Below, piece by piece: positions 54,264 through 63,104 of a DNA stretch of 64,000 bases. Origin of the DNA: Novosphingobium olei (GTDB lineage Bacteria; Pseudomonadota; Alphaproteobacteria; Sphingomonadales; Sphingomonadaceae). The DNA lies in assembly GCF_012927405.1 (NCBI RefSeq), contig NZ_JABBGM010000001.1, positions 192,001 through 256,000 of the forward strand. The letters are read 5' to 3'. A program made the translations under genes and the position numbers. The notes beneath the pieces were generated by a model. The model was not told where the DNA came from and searched no databases. It worked only from the letters and a program-made list of their open reading frames with translations. The stretch's first letter is position 1. Each line of letters opens with the position of its first letter.

Positions 54264-55560
54264 ACAGGCTCCAGTAGCGCTGCCCGTCGGGCAGACGCGC
54301 AGGATCGAGCATCGACTTCACGTCGATGATGACACCATCGGGGCGGAGCATCGCCAGCAGGCGATCAATCGGCAGATCGACGAAGGCGCGGTGCGACACG
54401 GCGAGGATCAGCGCATCGAGATCGGCCAGATCTTCGAATGCAGACAGCGTTATCCCGAATTCGTGTTCCGCCGCGCGGACGTCTGCCAGCGGATCGTGGA
54501 CAATCGGCGTGACGCCGAATTCGCGCAGCTCAGTGACGATGTCCTCGACCTTCGAATTGCGGATATCAGGCACGTTCTCCTTGAAGGTGAGGCCGAGGAT
54601 GCCGACACGGGCCTGGGCCAGCGGCCGCCCGCCTTGCGCCATCATCTTGACCGCGCGCTGCGCGACATAGCCGCCCATCGCGTCGTTGATGCGCCGCCCC
54701 GCGAGGATCACCTGGGGGTGGTAACCGAGCTGTTCGGCCTTGGCGGTGAGGTAATAGGGATCAACGCCGATGCAGTGGCCGCCGACGAGTCCCGGATAGA
54801 AGCGCAGGAAGTTCCACTTCGTGCCCGCCGCAGCAAGCACTTCGCTGGTGCGGATGCCGACGAGATCGCAGATCTTCGAAATTTCGTTCATCAGCGCGAT
54901 GTTGATGTCGCGCTGGGTGTTCTCGATCACCTTCGAGGCTTCGGCGACCTTGATCGAGCTGGCCTTGTGAATTCCGGCGGTGACGACCGAACCGTAGAGC
55001 GCAGCCAGCGTTTCGAGCGTTTCGGGATCCTGGCCCGAGACGACTTTCACTATTTTTTCGAACGGATGTTCCTTGTCGCCCGGATTGATGCGTTCGGGGC
55101 TGTAGCCGAGCTTGAAGTCTGTCCCGCACTTGAGGCCGGACACCTGTTCGATGATCGGCGCGCAGACTTCTTCGGTGGCGCCGGGATAGACGGTCGATTC
55201 GAAGACGATGATCGTGCCGCGCGCGCCCGAATCGCGCAGCACGGCGCCAACGGTGCGGCAGGCGCCATCGAGCGCGGAGAAATCGGGGCGGCGGCTTTCG
55301 TCGACCGGGGTGGGCACGGTGACGATGATGACCGGGCACCCGGCGAGCGCGGCGGGATCGTCGGTAACTTCAAGCGCGCAGGCGGCCAGCTCTTCGCTCG
55401 TGACTTCGTTGGTGTAGTCGATGCCGGCGAGCAGCGTGGCGATGCGATGGGCACTTATGTCGAAGCCGACGACGCGATAGTGGCGGGCAAAGCTGACGGC
55501 CAGCGGCAGGCCGACATAGCCCAGCCCGATGACACCGATGGATTCGACGGGTTTGTTCAC
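54262..55560 (-). CDS. UDP-N-acetyl-hexosamine dehydrogenase, TviB/WbpA family
   Basis: This 432-residue nucleotide-sugar dehydrogenase oxidises a UDP-N-acetylhexosamine to the uronic acid in two steps with NAD+. The cofactor motif VIGLGYVGLPLA is at the start, SPERINPGDKEH is the TviB/WbpA signature, the thiol-ester cysteine region is GLVGGHCIGVDPYY, and the C-terminal domain has LGLTFKENVPDIRNSK. The chosen start is GTG, since the reading frame upstream has only one ATG, 22 codons earlier, without family homology. Despite the capsule locus being 20 kb away it may supply an acidic sugar to a surface polysaccharide. Confidence 0.92.
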   Translation of the reverse strand: MNKPVESIGVIGLGYVGLPLAVSFARHYRVVGFDISAHRIATLLAGIDYTNEVTSEELAACALEVTDDPAALAGCPVIIVTVPTPVDESRRPDFSALDGACRTVGAVLRDSGARGTIIVFESTVYPGATEEVCAPIIEQVSGLKCGTDFKLGYSPERINPGDKEHPFEKIVKVVSGQDPETLETLAALYGSVVTAGIHKASSIKVAEASKVIENTQRDINIALMNEISKICDLVGIRTSEVLAAAGTKWNFLRFYPGLVGGHCIGVDPYYLTAKAEQLGYHPQVILAGRRINDAMGGYVAQRAVKMMAQGGRPLAQARVGILGLTFKENVPDIRNSKVEDIVTELREFGVTPIVHDPLADVRAAEHEFGITLSAFEDLADLDALILAVSHRAFVDLPIDRLLAMLRPDGVIIDVKSMLDPARLPDGQRYWSL

Positions 55561-55655
55561 GAGACGCAGCTTCCCCTTGGCGATCGGCCAATCGACACAT
55601 AGCGAGCTCTGGCCCTGCCATGCCAATCCTTCGATTGCCTTAAGGCGAGCATTCT

Positions 55656-55669
55656 CCGCGTTAACGCGG
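55656..55669. promoter_or_regulatory. 14-bp perfect palindrome upstream of bioB
   Basis: CCGCGTTAACGCGG reads the same on both strands and lies in the divergent gap between the dehydrogenase gene and bioB, 88 bp before the bioB start. It does not match the BioR consensus TTATMKATAA. It may be an operator for one of the two genes. Confidence 0.4.
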
Positions 55670-55756
55670 CGATCTGGCAGGAAACATTTTTACGCAAGCA
55701 TGCCCGGCACTTTTGGATTAAGGGCGCGATGAATCGCTGATTGCAGGGAGATGACA

Positions 55757-56845
55757 ATGTCCGACACCGCCACGCTTTCCGCCCCGGAAGCCTCCGTGCG
55801 CGCCGCCCCTGCTGCCGCCGCATCCTCGGTCCGCAACGACTGGACGCGCGAGGAGATTGCCGCGCTTTACGACCTGCCGTTCACCGAGCTGGTGTTCCGC
55901 GCGGCCGAGGTCCACCGGGCGCACCACCGCGCGGGCGAGGTGCAGCTGTGCACGCTGCTGTCGATCAAGACCGGCGGTTGCCCCGAGGATTGCGGCTACT
56001 GCTCGCAGTCGGTCAAGGCCGAGAGCGGCGTTGCCGCGACCAAGCTGATGGACGTGCAGGCGGTGCTGCAGTCTGCCGCGCAGGCGCGCGATGCGGGCTC
56101 TAAGCGGTTCTGCATGGGCGCTGCCTGGCGCAACCCGAAGGAGCGCGACATGCCTGCCATCGTCGCGATGGTGAAGGGCGTGCGCGAGATGGGGCTCGAA
56201 ACCTGCATGACGCTGGGCATGCTGGACGAAGGCCAGGCTGCGCAGCTCGCCGACGCAGGGCTCGATTATTACAACCACAACATCGACACATCGCCCGAAC
56301 GCTATGGCGAAGTGATCACCACCCGCACGTTCGCCGACCGGCTCAAGACGCTCGACAACGTGCGCAACGCCGGCATCAACGTGTGCTCGGGCGGGATCGT
56401 CGGCATGGGCGAGACGCGCAGCGATCGCGTCGGCTTCGTCCATGCGCTGGCAACGATGGAGCAGCACCCGGAAAGCGTGCCGGTGAATGCGCTGGTGCCG
56501 ATCAAGGGCACCGTGCTGGGCGACATGCTGGCCGACACGCCGCTCGCCAAGATCGACGACATCGAATTCGTGCGCACGGTGGCCGTGGCGCGGATCACCA
56601 TGCCGCTGTCGATGGTGCGCTTGTCGGCGGGGCGCGAGAGCATGAGCGAGGCGACGCAGGCGCTGTGCTTCATGGCCGGGGCCAATTCGATCTTCACGGG
56701 CGACAAGCTGCTGACCGCCGCCAACGCAGGCGACGATGCCGATGCGGCGATGTTCGCGCGCCTCGGCCTCAAGCCGATGGAAGGCGAGGAGCCGCTGCGC
56801 GCGATGAAGGCCGTGAGCGGTTGCTCGGGCGGGTGCGCGGCGTGA
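55757..56845 (+). CDS. bioB: Biotin synthase
   Basis: This 362-residue radical SAM enzyme inserts sulfur into dethiobiotin. The SAM cluster motif is in [15 protein letters not shown] (CxxxCxxC), and later parts show [13 protein letters not shown] and the conserved SAGRESMSE near the C terminus. An Ala-rich N-terminal extension of about 25 residues precedes the catalytic domain. The start at MSDTAT was preferred because GGGAG lies 7 nt before it; the earlier ATG touches that site. It opens the bioBFDA operon, and its stop overlaps the next start. Confidence 0.97.
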   Translation: MSDTATLSAPEASVRAAPAAAASSVRNDWTREEIAALYDLPFTELVFRAAEVHRAHHRAGEVQLCTLLSIKTGGCPEDCGYCSQSVKAESGVAATKLMDVQAVLQSAAQARDAGSKRFCMGAAWRNPKERDMPAIVAMVKGVREMGLETCMTLGMLDEGQAAQLADAGLDYYNHNIDTSPERYGEVITTRTFADRLKTLDNVRNAGINVCSGGIVGMGETRSDRVGFVHALATMEQHPESVPVNALVPIKGTVLGDMLADTPLAKIDDIEFVRTVAVARITMPLSMVRLSAGRESMSEATQALCFMAGANSIFTGDKLLTAANAGDDADAAMFARLGLKPMEGEEPLRAMKAVSGCSGGCAA

Positions 56846-58005
56846 CTGGCGCGGAGGCAGAAGCGGTGACGCTTTCCGCCTCCGGCCTGTGGCAGGGGCA
56901 CAAGGCCGATCTGGCGGCTCTGGGGGAACGGGCGCGATTGCGTTCGCTGACGCCCCGGCGCGGCATCGATTTCTCGTCGAACGACTACCTGGCGATGTCT
57001 TCCTCGCCGCGCCTGGCGCAGGCGGTGAAGAACGCGATCGAGCGGGGCGTACCGCTGGGATCGGGCGGATCGCGCCTGCTGCGCGGCAACGATCCCGAGC
57101 ATGAGGTGCTCGAAGCCGAAGCCGCCGCCTTTTTCGGCAGCGAAGCCGCCCTGTTCTTCTCGGCAGGCTATGCCGCCAATGCCGCGATGCTTTCCACCCT
57201 GCCGCAGCGCGGGGACCTGATCATCCATGACGAGCTGGTCCACGCCTCGATGCACGAAGGGCTGCGGCTGACCCGGGCCACGGCGGTGTCGGCGGCACAC
57301 AACGATCCGCAGGCGTTCGACGACGCGGCGCGCGAATGGCGTGCCCGCGGCAACACCGGCCGCATCTGGTTGGCGTTCGAAACGCTCTATTCGATGGACG
57401 GCGATATCGCCCCGGTCGACGCCTTCGCCGAAGTGGCGGCGCGCCACGATGCGATCATGTTCATTGACGAGGCGCACGCCACCGGCGTGTTCGGGCGCGA
57501 CGGGCGCGGCGTTGCCGGGCACCTTGAAGGACGGCCGGACACCGTGATCCTGCGGACCTGCGGCAAGGCGCTGGGCTGCGAAGGCGCGCTGGTGCTGGGG
57601 CCCCGGATCGTTCGCGACTTCCTGGTCAACCGGGGGCGTGCCTTCATCTTTTCGACCGCGCCATCGCCGCTGGTCTGCGCCGCAGTGCGCGAAGCGATCC
57701 GCATGCTGGCCGATGAGCCGGAGCGGCGCGAGCGCCTGTCCGCACTGGTCTGTCATGCCGAGGCAAGGCTTGCACCGCTCGGCGTGGAGCCCAGCGGATC
57801 GCAGATCTTGCCGCTGATCCTGCACGACGATGCCCGGACGATGGCGGTGGCGGACAAGCTGCAGACCGCTGGCTTCGACGTGCGCGGCATCCGCCCGCCG
57901 ACCGTGCCGCAGGGCACCAGCCGCCTGCGCATCTCGCTGACGCTCAACGCAACCACGAACGATGTCGATGCACTGGCATCGACACTGGAGGAGGCCCTGA
58001 AGTGA
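56842..58005 (+). CDS. bioF: 8-amino-7-oxononanoate synthase
   Basis: This 387-residue PLP enzyme condenses pimeloyl thioester with alanine. Features are [35 protein letters not shown], the PLP-region [17 protein letters not shown] and the Schiff-base lysine in [11 protein letters not shown]. The start is GTG, sharing GTGA with the bioB stop, so translation is coupled. The first 20 residues are loosely conserved, as usual. Confidence 0.95.
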   Translation: MTGAEAEAVTLSASGLWQGHKADLAALGERARLRSLTPRRGIDFSSNDYLAMSSSPRLAQAVKNAIERGVPLGSGGSRLLRGNDPEHEVLEAEAAAFFGSEAALFFSAGYAANAAMLSTLPQRGDLIIHDELVHASMHEGLRLTRATAVSAAHNDPQAFDDAAREWRARGNTGRIWLAFETLYSMDGDIAPVDAFAEVAARHDAIMFIDEAHATGVFGRDGRGVAGHLEGRPDTVILRTCGKALGCEGALVLGPRIVRDFLVNRGRAFIFSTAPSPLVCAAVREAIRMLADEPERRERLSALVCHAEARLAPLGVEPSGSQILPLILHDDARTMAVADKLQTAGFDVRGIRPPTVPQGTSRLRISLTLNATTNDVDALASTLEEALK

Positions 58006-58622
58006 CGCGCTTCGTCGTTACCGGAACCGATACGGGTATTGGCAAGACGGTGTTTTCGGCGGCCCTGGCAGGCGCCATGGAAGCGCACTACTGGAAGCCC
58101 ATCCAGTCGGGTCGCGACGATGGCGCGGACCATGACGTGGTCATTCAGATGGGTGGCGTGCCTGCAGAACGTGTTCTGCCCGAGGCCTATTTCCTGGAAA
58201 CGCCCTGTTCGCCGCACCGCGCGGCAGAGATCGATGGGGTAGCGATCGACCTTTCCCGGTTGGCCCTGCCAGAGATCTCGCCGCTGGTGGTCGAAGGGGC
58301 GGGCGGGGCGCTGGTGCCGATCACCCGCAACACGACATATGCCGATGTATTCGCCTGGTGGAACATCCCCGCGATCATCGTCGCGCGCACCAGCCTTGGC
58401 ACGATCAACCACACATTGCTGACGATCGAGGCGCTGCGGTCGCGCGCGGTGCCGATCCATGGCGTGGCCTTCGTGGGCGATGAAGTGGCGGACAGCCAGA
58501 TGACGATCTGCGCGATGGGCAATGTCAGGAATCTGGGCCGCCTGCCGCGCCTCGATTCGTTAACGCGCGACAGCCTGACCGCCGCCTTTGCCGAGAATTT
58601 CAGCGTCGCGGATTTCGCCTGA
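58002..58622 (+). CDS. bioD: Dethiobiotin synthetase
   Basis: This 206-residue ATP-dependent carboxylase closes the ureido ring of dethiobiotin. The P-loop is GTDTGIGKTVFSAAL near residues 7-21, followed by YWKPIQSG with catalytic Lys, and VVEGAGGALVPI is a further family motif. Start GTG shares GTGA with the bioF stop. Position in the operon matches bioBFDA of other sphingomonads. Confidence 0.95.
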   Translation: MTRFVVTGTDTGIGKTVFSAALAGAMEAHYWKPIQSGRDDGADHDVVIQMGGVPAERVLPEAYFLETPCSPHRAAEIDGVAIDLSRLALPEISPLVVEGAGGALVPITRNTTYADVFAWWNIPAIIVARTSLGTINHTLLTIEALRSRAVPIHGVAFVGDEVADSQMTICAMGNVRNLGRLPRLDSLTRDSLTAAFAENFSVADFA

Positions 58623-59872
58623 TGCCCTCGTCCGTCTGGCACCCGTTTACCCAGCATGGCTTGCAGGAGCCCGTGCCGCTGGTGACCCACGCGCAGGGCG
58701 CTGCGCTCTACACCGCCGACGGGCGCCGGGTGCTCGATGCGATTTCCAGCTGGTGGGTGACGACGCACGGACACTGCCATCCGCGCATCATGGAGGCGGT
58801 GCGGACGCAGACCGAAAAGCTCGACCAGCTGATCTTCGCCGGCTGGACGCATGAGCCGGCCGAGCAGGTCGCTGCAGGCCTCGTAGAAATCATGCCGCGC
58901 GAATTGACCCGGGTGTTCTTTTCGGACAGCGGTTCGACTTGCGTCGAAGTAGCGTTGAAAATGGCGCTCGGCTTCTGGTCCAACCGAGGCATCGATCGCC
59001 AGCGCATCATCGTGATGGAACACAGCTACCACGGCGATACCATCGGCGCGATGTCGATCGGCGAGCGCGGGGTGTTCAACAAGCCCTACGAGCCGCTGCT
59101 GTTCGACGTGGCCACCGTGCCTTTCCCCGAAGGCGATGGCGCCGCGACGCTGGAGGCGCTGGAAACGCATTGCCGTGGCGGCGCAGCGGCCTTCATCGTC
59201 GAGCCTCTGCTGCTTGGCGCGGGCGGAATGCTGGTCTATTCCCCCGACATCTTGCGCGCGATGGCCGAGATATGCCGCAGGCACGACGTGCTGTTCATCG
59301 CGGACGAGGTGATGACCGGCTGGGGCCGCACCGGCACCCTGCTTGCCTGCGAACAGGCGGGCGTGGTGCCTGACATCCTGTGCCTCGCCAAGGGGCTGAC
59401 CGGCGGCTCGATGCCGCTGGCGGTGACCATGGCGCGCGAGGAGATCTTCATGGCCCACTGGTCGACCGACCGCGCCCGCATGTTTTACCATTCGTCCAGC
59501 TATACCGCGAACCCGATCGCCTGTGCCGCGGCCGTCGCCAATCTGGCGATCTGGCGCGAGGAGCCGGTGCTTGAGCGGATCGCGGCGCTGGGGGCGCGCC
59601 AGCAGGCGATGCTCGATCGGCTGGCGCACGTTCCGGGAATCGTCAATCCGCGCCGCTGCGGCACGGTTGCCGCTGTCGATGTCGAGGTGACCGACGGCGG
59701 TTATCTGTCCAACCTCGCGCCCCGCCTGATGGCGCTGTTCCGCGAGGCCGATGTGCTGCTGCGCCCGCTGGGCAACACGATCTATGTCATGCCGCCCTAT
59801 TGCCTGGACGACGCGGACCACGCCCTGATCGAAGCAGCGATCGTCCGCGGCGTGGAGACGGTCAGGGGCTGA
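58622..59872 (+). CDS. bioA: Adenosylmethionine-8-amino-7-oxononanoate aminotransferase
   Basis: This 416-residue PLP aminotransferase makes 7,8-diaminopelargonate. Early motifs are VWHPFTQHG and ISSWWVTTHGHCHP, the PLP-binding Asp is in FIADEVMTGWGRTG and the Schiff-base Lys in CLAKGLTGGSMPLA. It starts at ATG overlapping the bioD stop (TGATG) and is the last gene of the operon. Its stop lies inside the 3' end of the convergent cyclophilin gene, an 11-bp overlap. Confidence 0.96.
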   Translation: MPSSVWHPFTQHGLQEPVPLVTHAQGAALYTADGRRVLDAISSWWVTTHGHCHPRIMEAVRTQTEKLDQLIFAGWTHEPAEQVAAGLVEIMPRELTRVFFSDSGSTCVEVALKMALGFWSNRGIDRQRIIVMEHSYHGDTIGAMSIGERGVFNKPYEPLLFDVATVPFPEGDGAATLEALETHCRGGAAAFIVEPLLLGAGGMLVYSPDILRAMAEICRRHDVLFIADEVMTGWGRTGTLLACEQAGVVPDILCLAKGLTGGSMPLAVTMAREEIFMAHWSTDRARMFYHSSSYTANPIACAAAVANLAIWREEPVLERIAALGARQQAMLDRLAHVPGIVNPRRCGTVAAVDVEVTDGGYLSNLAPRLMALFREADVLLRPLGNTIYVMPPYCLDDADHALIEAAIVRGVETVRG

Positions 59873-60560
59873 CCGGAGCCGCTGCCGTTGCAGCCGCAGT
59901 CGCCGGCAAGGGCGTGCGGCGGACGGTGAGCACTTTCACCGGCTTTTCGATCATCTGGCCCTTGAGCCCGCCCTCTCCGGCCGTGGGCGAGATCGGCGCG
60001 TCCCAGATCTTGCGCACCACGTCCATGCCTTCGACCACGTGGCCGAACGCGGCATAGCCAGCCTGCGCTTCGGGATCCGTGGCTTCAGGGTTGGCGTCCA
60101 GCCCGGTCATGTCCGACACCATGATCGAGAAGTCCGCCGTCGCGGTCCCGGGGGCAAAGCGGGCCATCGAGATCGTGCCAGCCTTGTGGCTCAGGCCGGT
60201 CTGGCTGGTGGGTTCGTGCGCGATCGGCTTCAGGATCTTGGTGGCCACACCCCGCAGGCCTGCCTGGACAAGACCATTGGGCGGCGTGCCCCAATCGAGA
60301 TGCATCGAGCGGTAGAACACGATCCCGTCAAAGCGCTTGAGATCGACGTAGCGCAGGAAGTTGGCCGTGGTGATCGGCGCGTGCTTGCCATCAAGATCGA
60401 GCACGATCGGGCCGAGCTCGGTCGTCATCGTCACGCGCACGGTATCGGCGAGCGGGATCGGCGCGGGAGCGGGCGTCGTCCGCGCACTGTGACGCGGCGC
60501 AGCGCCCGTGGCGAGCAGTAGGAGCGGAATGGCAGCGGCAAGGACGAATCGACGTTTCAT
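59862..60560 (-). CDS. Exported cyclophilin-type peptidyl-prolyl isomerase
   Basis: This 232-residue protein has a signal peptide (KRRFVLAAAIPLLLLATGAA) and a cyclophilin domain from about residue 50 to 215: VTMTTELGPIVLDLDGKHAPITTANFLRYVDLKRFDGIVFYRSM, then GTISMARFAPGTATADFSIMVSDM and YAAFGHVVEGMDVVRKIWD. It should assist periplasmic protein folding. The start was put at MKRRF, since the 12-codon upstream extension is not signal-like. A low-complexity Ala/Thr tail ends the protein. Confidence 0.92.
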   Translation of the reverse strand: MKRRFVLAAAIPLLLLATGAAPRHSARTTPAPAPIPLADTVRVTMTTELGPIVLDLDGKHAPITTANFLRYVDLKRFDGIVFYRSMHLDWGTPPNGLVQAGLRGVATKILKPIAHEPTSQTGLSHKAGTISMARFAPGTATADFSIMVSDMTGLDANPEATDPEAQAGYAAFGHVVEGMDVVRKIWDAPISPTAGEGGLKGQMIEKPVKVLTVRRTPLPATAAATAAAPVSP

Positions 60561-60718
60561 GATGTGATCTTGGCAAATCCGCATGGGCTTTTCCAAGCCG
60601 GAAGCGGCTCATGGTTAATTCCGTCCCAAGGGAAGACCCGCAGTCCGGCGCTTACCTGTCCCTGACGCGGCGGCCCTATTTCCCAAGCATCTGGAAGCAT
60701 TTGCGCTTGGGACATGGA

Positions 60719-62641
60719 ATGATTCGTTTCAACATATCAACAAAGCTCATCTCAGCGTTTGCCTTCCTCCTCGCAGTCATGACGGCGATGGGGCTGTTCG
60801 CCATCGACCAGATGGCCGAAGTCAACCGCACTTCAACCGAACTGCGCACGCGCTGGTTGCCTGCCTCGCAGAACCTTGGCGATATCCACGCCTACATTTC
60901 CCAATACCGCATCAAGCAGACCGACCTTGTCGCGGCACCTTCACCGCGTACCGAAAAGCTGGCCCGCAATGCCGGCGCGGTTATCGACGGCCTGATCGCG
61001 GACTACGGCAAGCTCGGGGTCGGTGGTGACCAGAAGGTTGCCTTCGACCAGTTTGCGACCGCCTGGCAGGCCTATGCTGCCCAGAGCGAGACGCTGTTCC
61101 AGAAGGCCAAGTCAGGCGACCCGACGACCAAGGATATGCTCGACGGCGAAACGCTGGATGCGTTCTACAACCTTGAAGACAATGTTCTTCGGCTGATCGA
61201 ACTCAATACCAAGGGCGCATCGGCCGTGTCGGCGCGCAGCGATCGTCTGTTCGCCCGCTCGCGCACCTTCATGCTGGCAGCGATCGGTGCGGGGCTGGCC
61301 AGCGCGGTGATTCTGCTGGTGCTACTGATGCAGAACATTGCCCGCCCCCTCAACCGGATGAGCGATGCCGTCGGACGCTTGATCAGCGGAGACCACGCGG
61401 TTGCCGTGCCCGGCCTGTCGCGTTCGGACGAAATCGGCAACCTCGCGCGGGCACTCGATCGCTTCAAGGACCTGTTTGCTGCCGACCACGCGCGCGCTGA
61501 AGCGGAAAAGGAGCGCACCGCCGCCACGCAAGCGACGATCGCCGCGATCGGCGGAGGCCTTTCGGCACTCGCCCAGGGCGACCTTATGTATCGCGTCCCC
61601 GAGAATGGAACCGGGGAATTCGCCAAGCTTCACGCCGACTACAACGCAGCCGTTGCCGCACTGTCGGGCGTGCTGGGCCAGATCGCCGAAGGCTGCACCA
61701 CGATCAAGCTTGGCACGACCGAGATTGCCGCTGCCGCGTCCGATCTTTCGGATCGCAGCGAGCAGCAGGCAAGTTCATTGGCCGAAACGGCGCGCACGCT
61801 CGCCGAATTCACCGGAACCGTGAAGATAACCGCCGACAATGCGCGCCAGACCAGCGGTCGGCTTGCCGTGGCGCGTGATACGGCCGGACGGGTCGAGGAC
61901 ATCGCCCGTCGTGCCGTCGATGCCATGCGCAGCATCGAGGAATCCTCGCGCCAGATGGCCGAGATCGTCAACGTGATCGATGGCATCGCCTTCCAGACCA
62001 ACCTGCTTGCTCTCAACGCAGGCGTCGAAGCGGCGCGCGCCGGGGAATCCGGCAAGGGCTTCGCGGTGGTCGCCAACGAAGTGCGCGCCCTGGCGCAGCG
62101 ATCGGCCGATGCGGCAAAGGACATCAAGGCGCTGATCGGTACCAGCACCGATCAGGTCGGCGGAGGCGTCTCGCTCGTCGAAAGCAGCGGCGACGCACTG
62201 CGCCAGATCGTCGGCGAAGTCGCTGCCGTGTCCAACCTTGTCGAGGAGATCGCCGAGGCTGCCGAGAAGCAGGCGACCGGCATTGCCGACATTTCCGCCA
62301 TGGTCGCGGCGATGGACTCTTTCACCCAGCAGAATGCGGCAATGGTCGAGGAAACCTCGGCGGGTACGCGCAACCTGTCAGTCGAGACCGAAAGCCTGGT
62401 GCAGCAGGTGGCGCGCTTCCGCGTGGGCGCCGACGCCATGCGACGCTCCGATCCGGTCCAGCCGGTCCCGGCTGCGGTGCCGGCGCGGGCCTCCGCACAT
62501 CCGCCTGTCGAGGCCTTTATCGAACCAGCGCCCGCTGCGCGGATCGCCTCGGTGCCCCGTACCCCGAGCTCGGGCTCCGCGCCGAGCTTCGAGGGAAGCG
62601 CCGCGCGCCAGCTCGACGCCGAAGATTGGTCCGAATTCTGA
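60719..62641 (+). CDS. Methyl-accepting chemotaxis protein
   Basis: This 640-residue chemoreceptor has a first membrane span near residues 10-32, a 4-helix-bundle periplasmic sensor (about 35-190; [11 protein letters not shown] through [13 protein letters not shown]), a second span about 192-214, a HAMP domain ([18 protein letters not shown]) and the long signalling helices with the conserved hairpin tip region [48 protein letters not shown]. The C terminus has a Pro/Ala-rich linker and no NWETF-type pentapeptide, so methylation enzymes would bind without that tether. No che genes adjoin. The Met start at 60719 was chosen since it gives a usual N terminus; the longer frame is not plausible. 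Confidence 0.93.
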   Translation: MIRFNISTKLISAFAFLLAVMTAMGLFAIDQMAEVNRTSTELRTRWLPASQNLGDIHAYISQYRIKQTDLVAAPSPRTEKLARNAGAVIDGLIADYGKLGVGGDQKVAFDQFATAWQAYAAQSETLFQKAKSGDPTTKDMLDGETLDAFYNLEDNVLRLIELNTKGASAVSARSDRLFARSRTFMLAAIGAGLASAVILLVLLMQNIARPLNRMSDAVGRLISGDHAVAVPGLSRSDEIGNLARALDRFKDLFAADHARAEAEKERTAATQATIAAIGGGLSALAQGDLMYRVPENGTGEFAKLHADYNAAVAALSGVLGQIAEGCTTIKLGTTEIAAAASDLSDRSEQQASSLAETARTLAEFTGTVKITADNARQTSGRLAVARDTAGRVEDIARRAVDAMRSIEESSRQMAEIVNVIDGIAFQTNLLALNAGVEAARAGESGKGFAVVANEVRALAQRSADAAKDIKALIGTSTDQVGGGVSLVESSGDALRQIVGEVAAVSNLVEEIAEAAEKQATGIADISAMVAAMDSFTQQNAAMVEETSAGTRNLSVETESLVQQVARFRVGADAMRRSDPVQPVPAAVPARASAHPPVEAFIEPAPAARIASVPRTPSSGSAPSFEGSAARQLDAEDWSEF

Positions 62642-62693
62642 CCCGCCCTTCATTTCAACCCAAGCCAGCCCAACGCCACCAAGGAACCCTGAC

Positions 62694-63044
62694 ATGACCA
62701 AGACAACGACCAAGATCTTCGGCGCGGCACTCGCCGCGCTGGCCATGATGCCACTGCCCGCAGCTGCGCAACCCGCCGCCTGGATTGCCCAAGTGGCGCG
62801 TGCCATCGCGGCCAAGCAGACTTATCCCCGCACGGCGCAGATGCGCGGCGAAGAAGGCACTGCCCGCGTGAAGGTGTTCATTTCGGCCAGCGGCGCCGTC
62901 GAAAAGACCGAACTGGTAGCTCCGTCTGGATCGTCGACGCTGGACCGGGAAGCGCTGGCGCTTCCTTCGCGCGCAGGCACGCTGCCGCCGCCCCCCGGTG
63001 GGGCGACCACCGTGACCGTTCCAATCACCTGGAAGCTGCTGTAA
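62694..63044 (+). CDS. Small exported TonB C-terminal domain protein
   Basis: This 116-residue protein is a signal peptide (KIFGAALAALAMMPLPAAAQ) followed by a TonB-C-like domain: YPRTAQMRGEEGTARVKVFISASGAVEKTELVAPSGSSTLDREALAL, typical of TonB C-terminal folds. It lacks the N-terminal membrane anchor and Pro-rich spacer of true TonB, so after signal cleavage it would be a free periplasmic domain. It may compete with or assist TonB, or bind a different partner. AGGAA precedes the start. It is followed by a terminator. Confidence 0.85.
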   Translation: MTKTTTKIFGAALAALAMMPLPAAAQPAAWIAQVARAIAAKQTYPRTAQMRGEEGTARVKVFISASGAVEKTELVAPSGSSTLDREALALPSRAGTLPPPPGGATTVTVPITWKLL

Positions 63045-63061
63045 GCGACCCAGGCGATGGC

Positions 63062-63100
63062 GGCGGCGGAGTAACCTGGGCTCCGCCGCCGTCCATTTTT
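63062..63100 (+). terminator. Intrinsic terminator after the TonB-C protein gene
   Basis: A 10-bp stem GGCGGCGGAG / CTCCGCCGCC with a 9-nt loop is followed by GTCCA and five T. It is 18 bp past the stop codon and ends just before the convergent dehydrogenase gene. Confidence 0.85.
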
Positions 63101-63104
63101 GCGA

